DNA of 45,317 nucleotides, from positions 1 through 45,317 of IMG/VR virus record IMGVR_UViG_3300033153_002551, one strand, 5' to 3'. A program made the translations under genes and the position numbers. Below, one piece after another: positions 31,312 through 41,422 of this stretch. The first letter of the stretch is position 1; the number at the start of each line of letters is the position of its first letter. This DNA is from a virus. Below the pieces are notes generated by a model. The model was not told where the DNA came from, did not search any database, and saw only the letters and a program-made list of their open reading frames with translations.

Positions 31312-31842
31312 ATGAATAAAGAAATAGTGGCTTTGTCTGAAGATACAGATGCATTAGAAATAATAAGAAAACGTTTTAACGTAGAACAAGACAGATTCAA
31401 TAAAGGATTAGAGTTTGTTCAAGCGGTAATGGATGGAGATTCCAAGAACGCAGCTTATATCAAAGCATTTGGAGTCGAGAAAGACAAGGCGAGACAAGTA
31501 TCATCACAATTTCATAGAGGTAAATGGATACAGGCATTAATTGCTTATATGCGTCCTGAAGATGATAGCTTATACTTTGGTGAGATAAAAACAATCATAG
31601 CTAAAGGAATGGAAATAGTTAAAGACCCAAGGTCTTCTCCAAGAGAAAAGACTGAGGCAATGAAAGCTTTACAACCATTCATAAAAGCTGAAAACAATAG
31701 ACTCGAAGTCGATATCAACGTTACAGATACCACTGGTGATTCAATCGTATCTCAATTAACTGACAAGATAGCTTTATTAACTAAGGCTGGAAAAATGGTT
31801 AATGAAACGGGAGATATAATAGATGTCGAATTTATTGAATAG
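31312..31842 (+). CDS. Small terminase subunit
   Basis: A 176-residue protein. Residues 40-75 form a helix-turn-helix-like DNA-recognition region (NAAYIKAFGVEKDKARQVSS), followed by helices and an acidic C-terminus that could contact the large subunit. It sits immediately before the large terminase, overlapping it by 20 bases, the usual place for the DNA-recognition subunit. It is read by a strong AAAGGAGG site. Family recognition is from layout rather than a specific motif. Confidence 0.7.
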   Translation: MNKEIVALSEDTDALEIIRKRFNVEQDRFNKGLEFVQAVMDGDSKNAAYIKAFGVEKDKARQVSSQFHRGKWIQALIAYMRPEDDSLYFGEIKTIIAKGMEIVKDPRSSPREKTEAMKALQPFIKAENNRLEVDINVTDTTGDSIVSQLTDKIALLTKAGKMVNETGDIIDVEFIE

Positions 31843-33385
31843 GAAGCAAAACTTTGTTAGACCTGACTACACCAAACCTTATAAGATTGGTGAAACGTCA
31901 AGGATGTTCTTTTCGTGGATTAACATTCATGTAGCTAAAGAACAACACAAAACACCTAGAATGCATTATCAAATGATTGATGAATTAATAGGTACGGATG
32001 AACAAAACGTTCAAGCAATGGTTCATCGTGGTGGAGCTAAATCTACTGTGTTTACCAACTACGTACCTATATTCGTAGCAGTAACCGGACAGTTACCAAA
32101 CTTTGGTATAGTCCATAACTTAGTCATATTCTCAGCTACTATTGAGCAAGCAATTGAGCAATTAAAAGGAGTTAGAGATTTATGGGATGGTAGTGATGTA
32201 CTTCAAGAATTCTTAACATTAGCAAAAGACAAAAGAGGCAAGACAATTGCTGATAAAGTTGATTACATATGTTGGGAGAATAGAGAAGGACATCGTATAC
32301 ATATCCAAGCTAAGGGTGCTGGACAGTCTATGCGTGGTACAAAGAAGAATGGTTTTAGACCTCAGCTATTGATTTTTGATGATATCTTAGTTGATGCAAT
32401 TCTTACTTCTGAGACCGAGAGAAAGAAACTTAAAACGTGGTTCTATTCTACTGTAGCCAATTCAGTTGATGTAAGTCATTATAAGAAAATTGTTGTAGGT
32501 ACGCCTATGACTGATGATGATTTACTAATGATAATGTTACGTAGTTCAGAATACAAAAGTGTTAAGTTTCCAATTGCCGATGTATTCCCTTGTCCTGAAG
32601 AAGAGATAGTGTCGTCGTGGAAAGACAGGTTTACACCTGCTAGAATCATGGCGCAATTCAGAGAGGCAAAGGAAGCAGGAGCTGAAGCAGACTTTTATAG
32701 GGAGATGATGTTGGAAGTAGTAAATGATGATATGAGAATATTTGAAGAGAAGTGGTTTAAGTATTACAAATACAGTGATATTAAAGAACAGCTTCCAAGA
32801 ATGAATATTTTCACAACGATGGATTTAGCAGTAACAAAGAAACAGAGTGGTGACTTTACGGTTGTAATTACAATCGGAGTTAACTCTGATGGACATTGGT
32901 TTATACTGAAGATTGATGTAGGTAGGTTCAATCCAACCGAAACAATGGACGTGCTATTCAAGCATGTAGAGATGTTTAAACCACATGAAACTAAAGCTGA
33001 GAAAGCTGCATTGCAACAAGTTCTAGACCACTTTATAGAACAACGAATGATTGAAACTGGTACATACTTTAATTATGATGGACTAGTAAATAACTCATCA
33101 GTATCTAAAGAGTTTAGAATTAATGCATTGCAACCAAAGATGAAAATGGGACACATTCACTTTCCAATCGATATAGACCAAACGGCTATGGCTGAGCTGG
33201 AATATGAAATGAAAGGATATATTAAGACTGGTGCAACAACTGCTCATGATGATGCAGTAGATTGTCTAGCTAATTTCCTTGACCCTGAATTCATAATCAC
33301 TCCTGACGCAAAGTCTGGAACTGAAATTGAAGGAGACGAATATGATTTCTACGATGAAGAAGTTGAAGATAGTTATTATCTCTAA
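31823..33385 (+). CDS. Large terminase subunit (packaging ATPase-nuclease)
   Basis: A 520-residue packaging motor protein. Walker A is HRGGAKST (68-75), Walker B is LLIFDDILVD. The nuclease region shows TTMDLAVTKKQSGDFTVV (metal Asp) and, later, HDDAVDCLANF. Length and motif order fit terminases of N4-like and other podoviruses. It packages DNA through the portal encoded at 42154. Overlap with the small subunit suggests coupled synthesis. Confidence 0.9.
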   Translation: MSNLLNRKQNFVRPDYTKPYKIGETSRMFFSWINIHVAKEQHKTPRMHYQMIDELIGTDEQNVQAMVHRGGAKSTVFTNYVPIFVAVTGQLPNFGIVHNLVIFSATIEQAIEQLKGVRDLWDGSDVLQEFLTLAKDKRGKTIADKVDYICWENREGHRIHIQAKGAGQSMRGTKKNGFRPQLLIFDDILVDAILTSETERKKLKTWFYSTVANSVDVSHYKKIVVGTPMTDDDLLMIMLRSSEYKSVKFPIADVFPCPEEEIVSSWKDRFTPARIMAQFREAKEAGAEADFYREMMLEVVNDDMRIFEEKWFKYYKYSDIKEQLPRMNIFTTMDLAVTKKQSGDFTVVITIGVNSDGHWFILKIDVGRFNPTETMDVLFKHVEMFKPHETKAEKAALQQVLDHFIEQRMIETGTYFNYDGLVNNSSVSKEFRINALQPKMKMGHIHFPIDIDQTAMAELEYEMKGYIKTGATTAHDDAVDCLANFLDPEFIITPDAKSGTEIEGDEYDFYDEEVEDSYYL

Positions 33386-33396
33386 GGAGGTGGTCT

Positions 33397-33825
33397 ATGG
33401 TCTTGACTGATTTTAAAGTTCTTTGTTTATCCAAAAGTATGAACAGAGAGAAATTACCAGTTAATACAGACTTTATACCAAAGGTCTATAGTGCACTTAA
33501 ACGTGTAGCTAAAGATACGGTTCCACTAAGACTAGTAGTCAACGATGGAACAGGTCAACAAATAATGAGGAAGGCTGATGAGTTCATGCTTATTAGATTT
33601 CCATTTCCACCTAGAGTAGAAGATGATATCATAGATATTGATGATGCATTGCTTGATGCAGTTGCATTATTCACTATGGCTGGAATAGAACTTTCACGTT
33701 CACAACAGTACATGGGATTATACTATGCTGAGATTGAACTTAATAACGAAAGGCTAGTTGAGACATTCTTGCAAGATGCAAGTAACGATAGTCCTCACTC
33801 TAGTGCTGCACAGGTATTCGCATAA
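33397..33825 (+). CDS. Head-tail adaptor-like protein, unknown
   Basis: A 142-residue protein with a very strong AAGGAGG site. An N-terminal basic part, a central segment (LIRFPFPPRVEDDIIDIDDA) and a helical C-terminus. Position between terminase and tail genes is usual for adaptor or tail-completion proteins. No family recognised. Overlaps the next start by one base. Confidence 0.45.
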   Translation: MVLTDFKVLCLSKSMNREKLPVNTDFIPKVYSALKRVAKDTVPLRLVVNDGTGQQIMRKADEFMLIRFPFPPRVEDDIIDIDDALLDAVALFTMAGIELSRSQQYMGLYYAEIELNNERLVETFLQDASNDSPHSSAAQVFA

Positions 33826-34370
33826 TGAGTACGTTTTATCCCGCTGAGATTCAAGACTTACTTGATAGTGACGATAATCAATACGGAGTAATTAGAAATA
33901 GACTTGATGTAGCAGTAGCAGAACTAGAAGTAGTCTTTGCGGAGAACTTTCCTTACACGGAAATAAGAACTGTAGATGGAATTAATTACATATGGACAAC
34001 TTCGTTCTTAGATAAATGTATGATTGCATTTTCTACAGGCAGTCTAAAGGATATGAATGCTCAAGAGTTAGCTATATGGTATGATTATGTAGCATATGCT
34101 GATGAGAAGAGCACTTCTGCAACTGACGATATGTTAGGTGGAACTGCAATTGGATGTACTGTACCTGATGCAAATGGCATATCATATGCTATCAATTCAG
34201 ATTACGTTATATCTTCGGTTGAATGTAATGACCCAATTGAAAACTATCCTAGAGAAGCAATAATGAAGTCTTTAGACCAAGTGTTCGTTGATATGACGAA
34301 TTGTGACCCGTTCAATACCGACAATACTCTTGAAGGTGAACTAGAAGATGTATCGCCATGTGCGGTATAA
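33825..34370 (+). CDS. Virion-region protein, 181 aa, unknown
   Basis: An acidic 181-residue protein with mixed alpha/beta character and several Cys. It precedes the fibre genes. Probably a tail-completion or fibre-attachment protein from position. No motif recognised. Confidence 0.45.
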   Translation: MSTFYPAEIQDLLDSDDNQYGVIRNRLDVAVAELEVVFAENFPYTEIRTVDGINYIWTTSFLDKCMIAFSTGSLKDMNAQELAIWYDYVAYADEKSTSATDDMLGGTAIGCTVPDANGISYAINSDYVISSVECNDPIENYPREAIMKSLDQVFVDMTNCDPFNTDNTLEGELEDVSPCAV

Positions 34371-34385
34371 TAATAAGGAGAATAA

Positions 34386-36164
34386 ATGGCGACTAATGTA
34401 CCTGAATTTATCAGTATAGTTAGACACATAAGGGATGTGATATATCCCGATGTATTAGCAAAGCAAGCAGCGGCGGCAATAAGTGCTACAGCAGCAAGCG
34501 CAAGTGCTAGTTCATCAACAATATCAATGTGGAAGTCATTGGCTTCTGAGTTGTCAGCTCACAGTACTGCAAATGAAGAGATAGACGTCTTTGTTAAAAC
34601 TTATGTATCAAACGATGATGGTACTTTTACTATTACAGATACAGATGAGTACAGTGCTAAACATCACCAAGCGTATGCAGATAATGCAGATGCAGTGATG
34701 ACTATGACGAATAAATTCTTAGATGATAAATCTAATTATATTCATGCAAATGCAATTCACTTTAGAATCAAACCAACTACTGATTTACTCCCCGGAGATA
34801 TAATCGAAGCTATTGGATTTGATGTAGAGAACAAGGCTACTATAGTTCAAAAGAGAAACAGTAACGATACAATCGCTATTGGTATGATTGAACATGCAGT
34901 TCTTGCGGATGAGATTGATTTAGCAATTAAAGATGGATTGATATCCGGAAGAGATACTTCAATATATCCTGAGAATACAGTATTATTCCCAAACGATGAT
35001 GGTGGACTATCAAGTATTAGACAAGAAGGAGTTTCTCAACCATTTGCAATCGTATTTAGTTCACATGCAACTGAAGGCGTATTATTCATATTGGTTCAAC
35101 AACCACTAGAATTACCAATTCAAACTGGAAGTGCAAACAAATATTTAAAGACTGATGGAACAACTGTTACATGGTCTGATGTTGTTTCTTCAGCAGGACA
35201 AGGATTAAGTTATTTCCTAGGAAGTAACATGGATGATGCAGAGAATTATGATTTAACTACATTCCCAAGTCCTGGAGCTGAAGTTGAAGTTATACAAGCA
35301 GCTAGTGATTCAGCTACTGCATTCCCAATGGAAAGATATATAACTGAAGAATTAGGTGGAACATTAATTAATGGTGGACTATGGGTTTTTAATACATATG
35401 CAAGTGTAGATAGCACTGCTGGTCTTAGTGAAATCTTAATAAACCTTAATAAATCAGTTGCAAAAGCTGGAGTTATAACTAGTTCTGGAAGTGGTAATAC
35501 AAGAACATTTACAGCGACTGAATCTACGTTCGTTGCAGGTGATGCCAATGCTGATATAGTTGATGCTAGTGTAATTCAAACAGATGAAGGTACTTTCTAT
35601 ATTGATAACTACATAAATGATAAGGTTGTCGAAGCTACATCATCTAATGCTGGTTATGTGAATGAAACTGAAGTTACTTTTACAATGATGTATAAACTAT
35701 TTGGTGTATCAACTGGAGAAATCAATAGTGTTACTCCATTGTTACATGAAACTCAAACGGTAGAACAAGAATTTGTAATCGACAAGGAAGATAAACTCGT
35801 TGCTTCATACTTTGCAGCAAATGATAATCCTGGAGATAAGCTAATTTCATTATATAAAGGTGGAACTGAAAACTTCACTAACATTATAACTCCGTTGGTT
35901 TATAGACACGATGCTTTATCTGGATTAAACGATGGTGATTATCAACACTTAACAGTTAATGAGAAAGATTTATTAGCAAGTGGTTCTGAATCTGCAGATA
36001 CATTACATCATCATACATCAAGTGGAATAAGTGAGGTTGCTGAATATGTAGTACTTGGTAGAAACACAGCTGGAGCTGGTAATGCAGAACAACTAAGTAC
36101 TTTACCAGACGTAATAATGACAGCTATAGATGAAGCTCTCGGAACAGAATATGAAGGACTGTAA
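34386..36164 (+). CDS. Tail fibre / baseplate-like protein, 592 aa
   Basis: A 592-residue protein. Residues 1-75 form an Ala/Ser-rich helical stalk (AAAAISATAASASASSST). The middle is beta-rich with Gly, Asn and Thr. HHHTSSG sits near residue 540. Such low-complexity N-termini and beta-rich bodies are typical of phage tail fibres. AAGGAG precedes the ATG. The stop is directly followed by the next fibre gene. Exact role (proximal fibre or tip) is not decided. Confidence 0.6.
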   Translation: MATNVPEFISIVRHIRDVIYPDVLAKQAAAAISATAASASASSSTISMWKSLASELSAHSTANEEIDVFVKTYVSNDDGTFTITDTDEYSAKHHQAYADNADAVMTMTNKFLDDKSNYIHANAIHFRIKPTTDLLPGDIIEAIGFDVENKATIVQKRNSNDTIAIGMIEHAVLADEIDLAIKDGLISGRDTSIYPENTVLFPNDDGGLSSIRQEGVSQPFAIVFSSHATEGVLFILVQQPLELPIQTGSANKYLKTDGTTVTWSDVVSSAGQGLSYFLGSNMDDAENYDLTTFPSPGAEVEVIQAASDSATAFPMERYITEELGGTLINGGLWVFNTYASVDSTAGLSEILINLNKSVAKAGVITSSGSGNTRTFTATESTFVAGDANADIVDASVIQTDEGTFYIDNYINDKVVEATSSNAGYVNETEVTFTMMYKLFGVSTGEINSVTPLLHETQTVEQEFVIDKEDKLVASYFAANDNPGDKLISLYKGGTENFTNIITPLVYRHDALSGLNDGDYQHLTVNEKDLLASGSESADTLHHHTSSGISEVAEYVVLGRNTAGAGNAEQLSTLPDVIMTAIDEALGTEYEGL

Positions 36165-37733
36165 ATGAAAATAACACAACATTTAAAAGACTTAGCTGAT
36201 GCAGTAGCATTAAGCGGTGCATCTAATGTAATTACAAACGGTGCAAAAACTGGTGGAGCATTAAGTTTAGATTCGGTTGAGGCAACCGGTTCTATTCCAA
36301 TAATCTACACTGGTAACGGAACAACTCAAGACATAACAACTCCAATGAAGATTGCAAATGACAATGGTGATGGCTCAACTTTAGCTCAACCTTGGACTAA
36401 TGTAGCTTCGTATACAGTTGGAGAAGTAGCTATTGATGATAGTGCAAGTGGTGACCAATTAGCTTATGAAAATATAACTGGAACTAATTCTTCAACTAAT
36501 CCACTTCTAGATACAACTAACTGGAAGTTGGCTACTAATCAATATGGTGGTAGATTTAGATTTAAAAATAGAGATGCTACTGATGATAATAAATGGTTTG
36601 ATTCAATCAGAAGAGAACTAAATAACATCGAAAGTAACACAACTGCTATTGAGGCTAACCTAGCCAATTCATTAACTACAATTGGAGTATCAACTTTAAC
36701 TGTTGGTTCAGATGTAACTGTAAATACAAATGCAGAAGACTATGTAGTATGGGTAGACCAAACAACTAGAAAAACAGCAGGGTATCGTACAGATGCTGGT
36801 GTAATGCAAAATAGTAAGAACAACGTTGGAACTGACTTAATGGTTAAAGATTCAGCTGGTAATCCTATTATAGAACATTACAATCCTACAACTGGATTTA
36901 GTATCACTATGGATAATGGTAATGGTGTAGCTGGTAGAAGTATTCCACATAGTTTACAGAGTAAGCCTAGCTTTATCACTAAAAAGAAATTGACAACAGA
37001 AGTACATTCATGGGCAGGATATGATAAGATAAGTGGTGCTACTAAATATATGTTATTAGATACAACAGCAGCAGCAGCAGCAAGTAGTATAGTATGGAAC
37101 GATACTGAACCAACAGAAGAGAATTATACAGTAGGTACATATAATGGTACTAACACAAACAATGAACAATATATCTCATACCTCCAAGCAGACTCAGCTA
37201 ACCACTACATAGGTGCATACACTGGTTCAGGTGTAGTAGGTAATGTAGTAGACTTTGGTTTAGATATGACTGTAGCTGGTAGTTATGTGATGATGAAGAA
37301 ATTAAATGGTACTGCAAATTGGTGTATATTTGACAACACTAGAGGAGGAGTATATCAATTGCAAGCAGATACATCTGCTAGTGAATATAGTGATAATCCA
37401 ATATCTTTCACATCCAATGGTGTTAGCATTGATAATACTAATAATAATTTCAATGCTTCAGGTGGATTATATCTTATCCAAGCATATTCACCTAAATATG
37501 CACAACCTACTGATGGAAGTGAAATTGGTGTAAATGCAGATATAGACTTAACTTATACTCAAGGTATAGGACAAGTTAATTTACAAGAAACTACATTAGC
37601 TCATACAATTGACTTAAGTGCTTTTGCAGGTGATACAGCTTATATACTTAAAGAGAGAGGCAGTGATGCTATAGGACTTATACAGAATCTAGGTGTAGGT
37701 CAATCAAGAATTGATGCTGATAGATGGGGTTGA
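36165..37733 (+). CDS. Tail fibre / receptor-binding protein, 522 aa
   Basis: A 522-residue beta-rich protein with Gly, Asn, Thr and Ser repeats, a short coiled coil (RRELNNIESNTTAIEANL) and a lectin-like region containing NGTANWCIFDNTRGG, as in several marine phage fibre proteins. It ends RIDADRWG and then TGA. The next frame, overlapping by 23 bases, continues with a discoidin-like domain. The two may be one fibre interrupted by a +1 shift at TGGGGT, or two genes. Confidence 0.6.
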   Translation: MKITQHLKDLADAVALSGASNVITNGAKTGGALSLDSVEATGSIPIIYTGNGTTQDITTPMKIANDNGDGSTLAQPWTNVASYTVGEVAIDDSASGDQLAYENITGTNSSTNPLLDTTNWKLATNQYGGRFRFKNRDATDDNKWFDSIRRELNNIESNTTAIEANLANSLTTIGVSTLTVGSDVTVNTNAEDYVVWVDQTTRKTAGYRTDAGVMQNSKNNVGTDLMVKDSAGNPIIEHYNPTTGFSITMDNGNGVAGRSIPHSLQSKPSFITKKKLTTEVHSWAGYDKISGATKYMLLDTTAAAAASSIVWNDTEPTEENYTVGTYNGTNTNNEQYISYLQADSANHYIGAYTGSGVVGNVVDFGLDMTVAGSYVMMKKLNGTANWCIFDNTRGGVYQLQADTSASEYSDNPISFTSNGVSIDNTNNNFNASGGLYLIQAYSPKYAQPTDGSEIGVNADIDLTYTQGIGQVNLQETTLAHTIDLSAFAGDTAYILKERGSDAIGLIQNLGVGQSRIDADRWG

Positions 37734-38634
37734 GTACAGTGCTGACTATAAATTATTCAAAGTGCTTGATAAGACAATGGGAGGAACACCAAATGGTTTA
37801 CTTACTAATGGCATTACTCTAAAGCTTGATTATGCCTTAACAAAGGCTAGAAAATTAATAAACTATAGGCTTAATTCTGGCTCAAATATAGTAGCTAGAA
37901 ATCCTAAGGACTGGACTATTGAAGGGCTTGATATAAATGGTGTATGGAATGTTGTAGATACTCAGAGTGGAATAGTGTTTGGTGCAATCCATACTTGGAG
38001 TAGTTTGTTTACTATAGCTTCTCCATCTCTATATTATGGTTATAGATTGAATATAACTTTAAACAATGGTGATGCTACTTATGTTGCTTTTGGGGAGCTA
38101 GAATTTAACTTTGAAATTTCAGATGCACCTTATCTAAACACACTAGATAAAGTAGTATATGACTCAGGTGATGTAGCTACAGACTTAGTAGCATTAGGTG
38201 AATGTAAAGTAGATACACAAGGTAATACATTTGACTTAGTAGAGTATGAACCATTACAGAGTTATTTCAATGATGTTATAGTTCAAGGTGAAGCTAGTCT
38301 AAATAGTAATGTTAAGATAGTTGACTTTGGTACAGTGTTTTCTAATAATAGATATATGTTAGACAATCCTTTTGGTAATGAGAATTATGATGGATGTATA
38401 GCTGAAGTGCAAATATTTGATGAAGGAAAATGGAAAATACCTCACGAAATGATATTGTATACTTCTTCATATTACTACAGAGGAGTAACTGTTGATTTGT
38501 ATGCAGATGGTATAGCTGTAAAAACCAGTGTTAATGGATTGGCACAAGCTAGTATTGGTGATTTTTACAGCAATATAACTACTGCACCATGTAGAGTAAT
38601 AGTAACTAAAATAGGAGATGCAACGGATGCGTAA
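37714..38634 (+). CDS. Discoidin (F5/8 type C)-like fibre protein
   Basis: A 306-residue protein. ARKLINYRLNSGSNIVARN, KDWTIEGLDINGVWNVVDTQ and a later RLNITLN with FGELEFN follow the F5/8 type C (discoidin) pattern: I-x-x-YR, P-x-DW-x-x-x-G-x-x-x-x-x-W, then an E-x-x-F strand. This fold binds sugars in many phage fibres. The ATG at 37714 has no clear ribosome site, which fits coupling or a frameshift from the upstream fibre gene. A second beta-rich domain follows. Confidence 0.6.
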   Translation: MLIDGVEYSADYKLFKVLDKTMGGTPNGLLTNGITLKLDYALTKARKLINYRLNSGSNIVARNPKDWTIEGLDINGVWNVVDTQSGIVFGAIHTWSSLFTIASPSLYYGYRLNITLNNGDATYVAFGELEFNFEISDAPYLNTLDKVVYDSGDVATDLVALGECKVDTQGNTFDLVEYEPLQSYFNDVIVQGEASLNSNVKIVDFGTVFSNNRYMLDNPFGNENYDGCIAEVQIFDEGKWKIPHEMILYTSSYYYRGVTVDLYADGIAVKTSVNGLAQASIGDFYSNITTAPCRVIVTKIGDATDA

Positions 38635-39046
38635 GATACAAGTAAGTGTAGCTGGAGTTTCGACTTTAGTTGCTGAAAACCTACTAACACAAAAATCTAA
38701 TGGAGATTATGAGAAGCACTACAATGCTGACATGAGTCTAGAAACTGCTACTATAGATGCAGAAGCTTTAGCTAAGTTAATCCAAGATGGTGAAACTTTA
38801 GTTGAAAGTATAGTTGATGGTTACATAGATGTTTACAATAAAGCTAACGGTGTTAACTTTGGAAGTGTTGAGAATTGTTTTACATATTCTTTCGACTTAG
38901 AATACGAACATCAACCATTTTGCAATAACATATGTGCATACAAGATATCAATTTGGAAAACTGCAAGAGCTAATCAAGCTATTGCTATTGCTGAAAATTG
39001 GGATGAACAAACATTTTTTGATTCACTCCCTAAGTTTGGTGTATAA
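38627..39046 (+). CDS. Virion-region protein, 139 aa, unknown
   Basis: A 139-residue protein starting at 38627, nine bases after GGAG (an ATG at 38618 is too close to that site). It overlaps the fibre gene by eight bases. N-terminal beta strands, a helical middle and a Cys pair in CNNICAYKISIWK. Could be a fibre chaperone or accessory protein by location. Unknown. Confidence 0.45.
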   Translation: MRKIQVSVAGVSTLVAENLLTQKSNGDYEKHYNADMSLETATIDAEALAKLIQDGETLVESIVDGYIDVYNKANGVNFGSVENCFTYSFDLEYEHQPFCNNICAYKISIWKTARANQAIAIAENWDEQTFFDSLPKFGV

Positions 39047-39312
39047 TGTCTAAAGACCACTGTACCGGATTCTTCGAGAATTGGGTAAGATGGAAGAAGC
39101 CATCATGGAAAGGTTTTGTATTAGCCTCTCTTTTTATATGGGAGGTATTCGCACTAAGTGAACTATGTAAAGAGCATGATAAGAAATGTTCTGCACATAC
39201 ATTTGCTAAGTTACTATGGAAATATAAAGTCGTAAGTGGATTCCTAATATGGCTCGTAGCTACAATCGCATGCTGGATTAAGTTTCCATTCAAGCTATTT
39301 AAAAGGCTATAA
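39046..39312 (+). CDS. Small two-span membrane protein with C..HD..C motif
   Basis: An 88-residue protein with hydrophobic segments at about 23-41 and 62-78. Between them is ELCKEHDKKCSAHTFAKLL; C-x-x-HD near an N-terminal CTGFF recalls small phage proteins with phospholipase A2-like Cys/His-Asp motifs, but the usual CC pair is incomplete. Basic C-terminus. A membrane-active virion or infection protein is possible. Low certainty. Confidence 0.45.
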   Translation: MSKDHCTGFFENWVRWKKPSWKGFVLASLFIWEVFALSELCKEHDKKCSAHTFAKLLWKYKVVSGFLIWLVATIACWIKFPFKLFKRL

Positions 39313-39313
39313 C

Positions 39314-41413
39314 ATGGCAAATGATAGTAATATACCTGTATTTGAGAAATCAGGAAATGGGCTATCATATGATTTAATGACGTTAGAGAAACAAAGGATA
39401 TTAGCATTAGGTTGGTGGAAAGGCCAATTTAAAAGATATCTAAATGAAGTTACCACTAAGAAGTGGATTGACGGAGTATACTGCTATGATACTAACATTA
39501 GAGTTGGAAGGAATTCCTGCTCTAGTACTGAATATAATAGTGCCAAGATAATTGGTGAATACTACGTTGAAGCTGATATAGTTGATAGCTTAAAATTAAT
39601 AAGTGATGGTAGCTTTAACTTTAGTGCTAACGGAGTTACTTATGATATAGTAGGACTTGACTTTACTTCTATAGTAAATGTTAGTGATATTATTGATATA
39701 ATTAATGCAGAGTTATCTGCAACTAAGATATTAATAAATGTCGATGAAGAACAGAAGCCAGTATATTGTGAAACAGATATTTATACTATATGTGATGACG
39801 GTTATGGAAATGATTTATACACCACAATAGAACATAAGAACTTACAGATAGAAACAACATCAAGAGGTGACAATAGCAGTATAACTGAATTGACTCCATC
39901 TTTAGTTGGGACTTACGTAGGTGATTTGCTGTTGCTTAATAAAGCGATAGAAGATGGTTACACAACTGGAGTTAGTGAAAAGGTTGAGAATACTCGTTCA
40001 CTACTAGAAACGATTGGATTCGCTGATAGTGATATAGACCAACTTTGTTCAGACTCTAAGTCTAAAGGAATAGCCGATATAGAACTCACATGGGCTCAAG
40101 ACTACTCTTTCGATAAAGAAGATTTTGAGTACACTGTTGATTTAATTATTAAAGCATTACCATTCCATGACAAGGTTGAAGTGTTTAACTCTTGCGTATC
40201 GTATAGAGATAGTACACATTCAGCTCCGTATACACCAAAGAGTGTTTCGAGTTCATACAATAACTTAGGTTCGTTGAATTCAGAAGAGGGTGAACCATCA
40301 AGACTGCAGGGATTTTACGATGTAATATACAAAGATTCTTGGTTACTAGATATGGAGAATCAAACAATAATAGTCTACGATAACGATGTAGATATTACGT
40401 CAACTATTGATGATACATTACTGAATATATTGAAATCATTACTATGGATTAGTGGCAACAAAGCTATGAATCATGTTAGTAACGAAGTTTATAATACTCA
40501 GAATTATCAATTATCTGACGGTACACTTGAAGAAACATATGTTAAGGTTACAACTAAAGAGACTTATGATGGTTCGTTGAAATCATCATTCGTAGATGAA
40601 TATAAATATTATTCAGCTGATTGTCATGGAAACGTGGACGAAGATGACTATTGTGAGAATGGAACTTATAGTTCAATATACATGAACTACTTATGGCTAT
40701 ATAGAGAGTACGACAATACTTACCAAAATGGTGAGGAAATTGCTGGACTATTCTATAAGAGCGTAAACACATCAGGATGGCTTGGTAGTGAAAGTACAAC
40801 TAAGTTATATATGACTGTAGATGGTCTAGACAGTATATCACCACTTAAGCTTCAAGATTTAATCTCGTCGCATATTAAATTCGGTGTAATTAAGAAGAAG
40901 TGTGGTTCATTCTTTAAGTGTTTCTTCAAAGCAGTACTTAAGTTTATCTCTGAAATATTGAGAATAATATCGTTGTCGTTATACTACATTCCTATGATAA
41001 AGGTACAGATTCAAGCTATGATTTGGATTTCAACCGGAGGAGACAAGTGGGTTACTGATAAGGATGAATTCACAAGATACACTACGATTGTAGTTGCGGC
41101 TATCATTTCAGCATTAGTATCATTTTTTACTATTGGAATAGGTACGCCTGCCGCTATGGCATTCTTCGCTACGATGACTGCATACACAGTTTATTCTGCA
41201 CATAAGAATATTGGTGAATTAAGAGATAGCATAGAATTTCAGAATGAGATTGCAAAGCTAGAAGAAAAAGAACGCAAGTTAATTGAAGAAGATATTGAAT
41301 TAGATAATGGTGAAATAGACGAAAGCATCTTCATGCCACTTAGCGAGGATATGAAGAAAATGGAACATGACCACTTTGGTGATGATTCTATGTATACAAT
41401 AAAATATAAATAA
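39314..41413 (+). CDS. Large virion protein, DUF3383-like region plus membrane tail
   Basis: A 699-residue protein. Residues 90-215 (DGSFNFSANGVTYDIVGLDF, then TTSRGDNSSITEL and GDLLLLNKAIEDGY) resemble the repeated domain of DUF3383 tail-sheath-like proteins. Towards the C-terminus there are two strongly hydrophobic segments (about 535-560 and 590-630, AAIISALVSFFTIGIGTPAA), then an acidic tail. A tail or membrane-penetration protein is suggested. It lies between fibre and FN3 genes. The DUF3383 match is by eye only. Confidence 0.45.
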   Translation: MANDSNIPVFEKSGNGLSYDLMTLEKQRILALGWWKGQFKRYLNEVTTKKWIDGVYCYDTNIRVGRNSCSSTEYNSAKIIGEYYVEADIVDSLKLISDGSFNFSANGVTYDIVGLDFTSIVNVSDIIDIINAELSATKILINVDEEQKPVYCETDIYTICDDGYGNDLYTTIEHKNLQIETTSRGDNSSITELTPSLVGTYVGDLLLLNKAIEDGYTTGVSEKVENTRSLLETIGFADSDIDQLCSDSKSKGIADIELTWAQDYSFDKEDFEYTVDLIIKALPFHDKVEVFNSCVSYRDSTHSAPYTPKSVSSSYNNLGSLNSEEGEPSRLQGFYDVIYKDSWLLDMENQTIIVYDNDVDITSTIDDTLLNILKSLLWISGNKAMNHVSNEVYNTQNYQLSDGTLEETYVKVTTKETYDGSLKSSFVDEYKYYSADCHGNVDEDDYCENGTYSSIYMNYLWLYREYDNTYQNGEEIAGLFYKSVNTSGWLGSESTTKLYMTVDGLDSISPLKLQDLISSHIKFGVIKKKCGSFFKCFFKAVLKFISEILRIISLSLYYIPMIKVQIQAMIWISTGGDKWVTDKDEFTRYTTIVVAAIISALVSFFTIGIGTPAAMAFFATMTAYTVYSAHKNIGELRDSIEFQNEIAKLEEKERKLIEEDIELDNGEIDESIFMPLSEDMKKMEHDHFGDDSMYTIKYK

Positions 41414-41422
41414 AGGAGAAAC

